Shown here piece by piece: positions 62,609 through 64,000 of a stretch of 64,000 nt of DNA (position 1 is its first letter; every line of letters starts with the position of its first letter). The notes under the pieces were generated by a model. That model saw only the letters and a program-made list of their open reading frames with translations, was not told the origin of the DNA and did no database searches. Position numbers and translations under genes: made by a program. The stretch is from Gongronella butleri (taxonomy: Eukaryota > Mucoromycota > Mucoromycetes > Mucorales > Cunninghamellaceae): positions 124,001 to 188,000 of the forward strand of contig JAIWZP010000026.1 in assembly GCA_025201375.1 (NCBI GenBank). Direction: 5' to 3'.

Positions 62609-64000
62609 ATGTCTGTTCACAATCTGTCATTAGCAACCTTGTCTTTGCTTGACAAGCCTTCTCTGCCACATCATCATGTCGCGTCAAAAGTCGCGCCTGT
62701 TGCCGTCAATGGCCCGCAATGTAAGTTTATTTTCTAAAAATACAAAAAAATGGGCGTGTGTGGCCGTCCTTGGCCGCTCCCCCGCCTCGTTGGCTCGTTG
62801 CCATGGCCAACAATAGGTCTCTCCCGTTTGGGGGCCACAAATGGCATCGAGACCGGCGTGGTGTTTGCAACAGGACGGGGCGGCCATGCAAGCCTGTCAA
62901 AAAAGGATGTGTTGCTGCGTGTGTTTGTACCATGCTGGGAGGAGGGTCTCGCCCCTCTTCTCTCTTGGGGGGGTGCTCTCTCAGACGCGAGCGGCGGGCG
63001 GCACGCTGCCAATTGGGCCGCGGAGTGCGTAACAACGCATTACCTGCCCGTCGCTTTTTTTTTTTTTTTTAAAAAAAAAAATCTAAATGCCGCCCAAATG
63101 CACCTGTCTGATCACTTTTTTGTCCTGATTGCTATTTTAGCATACCCACACCGCGCAAGAAACAAACAATGCATGCCCAGTGACGATGAGATGGACGATG
63201 AGGAAGATGATACCCTGGATTTGTCGTCCTCTGATGAGGATGACGAGATGAATGTGCCTGCGACACGTGGAACTCCCATTGTGCCTGGCAGACGCAGCCC
63301 ACGCAAACCCGGGACCGCCCATGGCAAAAAGACGGTGCCGCTGCCCAGCGACGACGAGGACGAGGACGACGATGCAGGTAAAAAAAATGGGAAAAACGGG
63401 GGAAATGGTGAAAATCCATCCCATTGTTTTGAATGAGAACAAAAAAAGGGGCCTGTGCTGATTGTTTCTTTTCCTTTTTTTTTTTTTTTTTTATTATCAT
63501 CTTTTATTTTTAGGAAGTGTGGGCGTCCGCGGAACGATGCGGAGCCAGGGCAGCTCAGTGAGCAGCAAGATGAACGGCGGATCGCCTCCGTTGGCGGGCC
63601 AGCGCACATTGTATCGCGTGCAAGGTGTGCAATCGAGCAGCCATGTGAACAATCTTGCCATTGGGGCGGACTTGGACAAGTCCTCGATGATGTTGTCGTC
63701 GTCCGGCAAGAAGCAGCGGCATTCCGCGGGTGAGGACGCGTCGCGTACTAAACGTGTGCCCACGCCATGGCTGGACAGCAACTTGTCAGACGCAGATCAA
63801 GAGGCATTGGGCGATCATCTTCGTGTTGATGATGAAAATGATGATGATGACGATGATGACAGGGCTTTGGCGCATTGTCGGCCGTCGTCCGCCATGGCCA
63901 CGCGTCGGCAGCAACAGCAGCAGCAGCAGCAGCAACAATGGCAACAACAGGCGCCTGCCAACAATGCGTCGCATGTGCCATTGACGCACGGGAGCCATCT
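62609..64000 (+). CDS. Unknown acidic, Ser/Gln-rich protein, 5' part only
   Basis: Exons 62609-62720, 63141-63377 and 63514 to beyond the window end; at least 278 residues are visible. It opens MSVHNLSLATLSLLDKPSLP. It then has acidic clusters (SDDEMDDEEDDTLDLSSSDE, PLPSDDEDEDDDAG), an RRSPRKPG/GKKTVPLP basic patch, an ordered-looking LADGQ-like stretch (LYRVQGVQSSSHVNNLAIGA) and a run of Gln at 63910-63940. Alternating acidic and basic disordered segments suggest a nuclear or chromatin-related protein, but no domain is visible. The first intron (420 bp) is unusually long for this window and could hide a further exon. The gene is cut by the window edge. Confidence 0.65.

Overview
The window looks like nuclear DNA of a filamentous or early-diverging fungus, most likely Mucoromycota-like. 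The evidence is a Tps2-type trehalose-phosphate phosphatase, a two-exon-type ubiquitin-L40 fusion, an exocyst Sec3 with the fungal-style PIP2-binding N-terminus, a secretory lipase family typical of fungi, a COMPASS WD40 subunit and an Erf4-type palmitoyltransferase subunit. Genes are dense and carry many short GT-AG introns with long T or A runs. Coding sequence is GC-rich and the spacers between genes are AT-rich. The species was not identified. All gene models below were spliced by eye, and every internal exon junction keeps the reading frame.

Layout: 98-3774 (+) Kin4-like kinase; 4939-6926 (-) RING-finger protein; 7854-10234 (-) Rex1/Rnh70 exonuclease; 10622-11385 (+) glycine-rich beta-flanking-type protein; 11764-13511 (+) ankyrin-repeat protein; 15543-17062 (-) WDR5/Swd3; 17823-20799 (+) Tps2; 23488-27475 (-) Sec3; 29394-32179 (+) RNA-binding protein with three RRMs and two MLLE-like modules (Rrm4-like layout); 32790-34648 (+) secretory lipase copy 1; 34823-36484 gene fragments; 37058-38940 (+) secretory lipase copy 2; 39084-40109 (-) NmrA-like oxidoreductase; 41745-44484 (-) F-BAR protein; 45068-45554 (+) eL34; 45762-48185 (-) Esf1; 48518-49554 (-) unknown protein; 50233-51499 (+) Ran GTPase; 57403-58022 (-) ubiquitin-L40; 58511-59701 (+) Erf4/Golgin-A7-like; 60183-61486 (+) V-ATPase subunit c; 62609-end (+) partial unknown acidic protein.

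The most striking structure is an imperfect head-to-tail duplication of about 4.28 kb (30676-34959 and 34960-39220). It duplicated an entire secretory lipase gene, the 3' half of the RNA-binding gene and the last 137 bases of the NmrA-like gene. Both lipases stay open and keep their catalytic triad, while the two gene fragments are decaying.

The long gene-free intervals (13.5-15.5, 20.8-23.5, 27.5-29.4, 40.1-41.7 and 51.5-57.4 kb) share diverged repeat sequence in both orientations. They include a satellite-like array with a period near 165 bp. No transposase, reverse transcriptase, rRNA, tRNA or CRISPR array was recognised. A CATCCATC-rich tract lies 45-140 bp upstream of each of three housekeeping genes (eL34, Ran, ubiquitin-L40), which suggests a shared promoter element.
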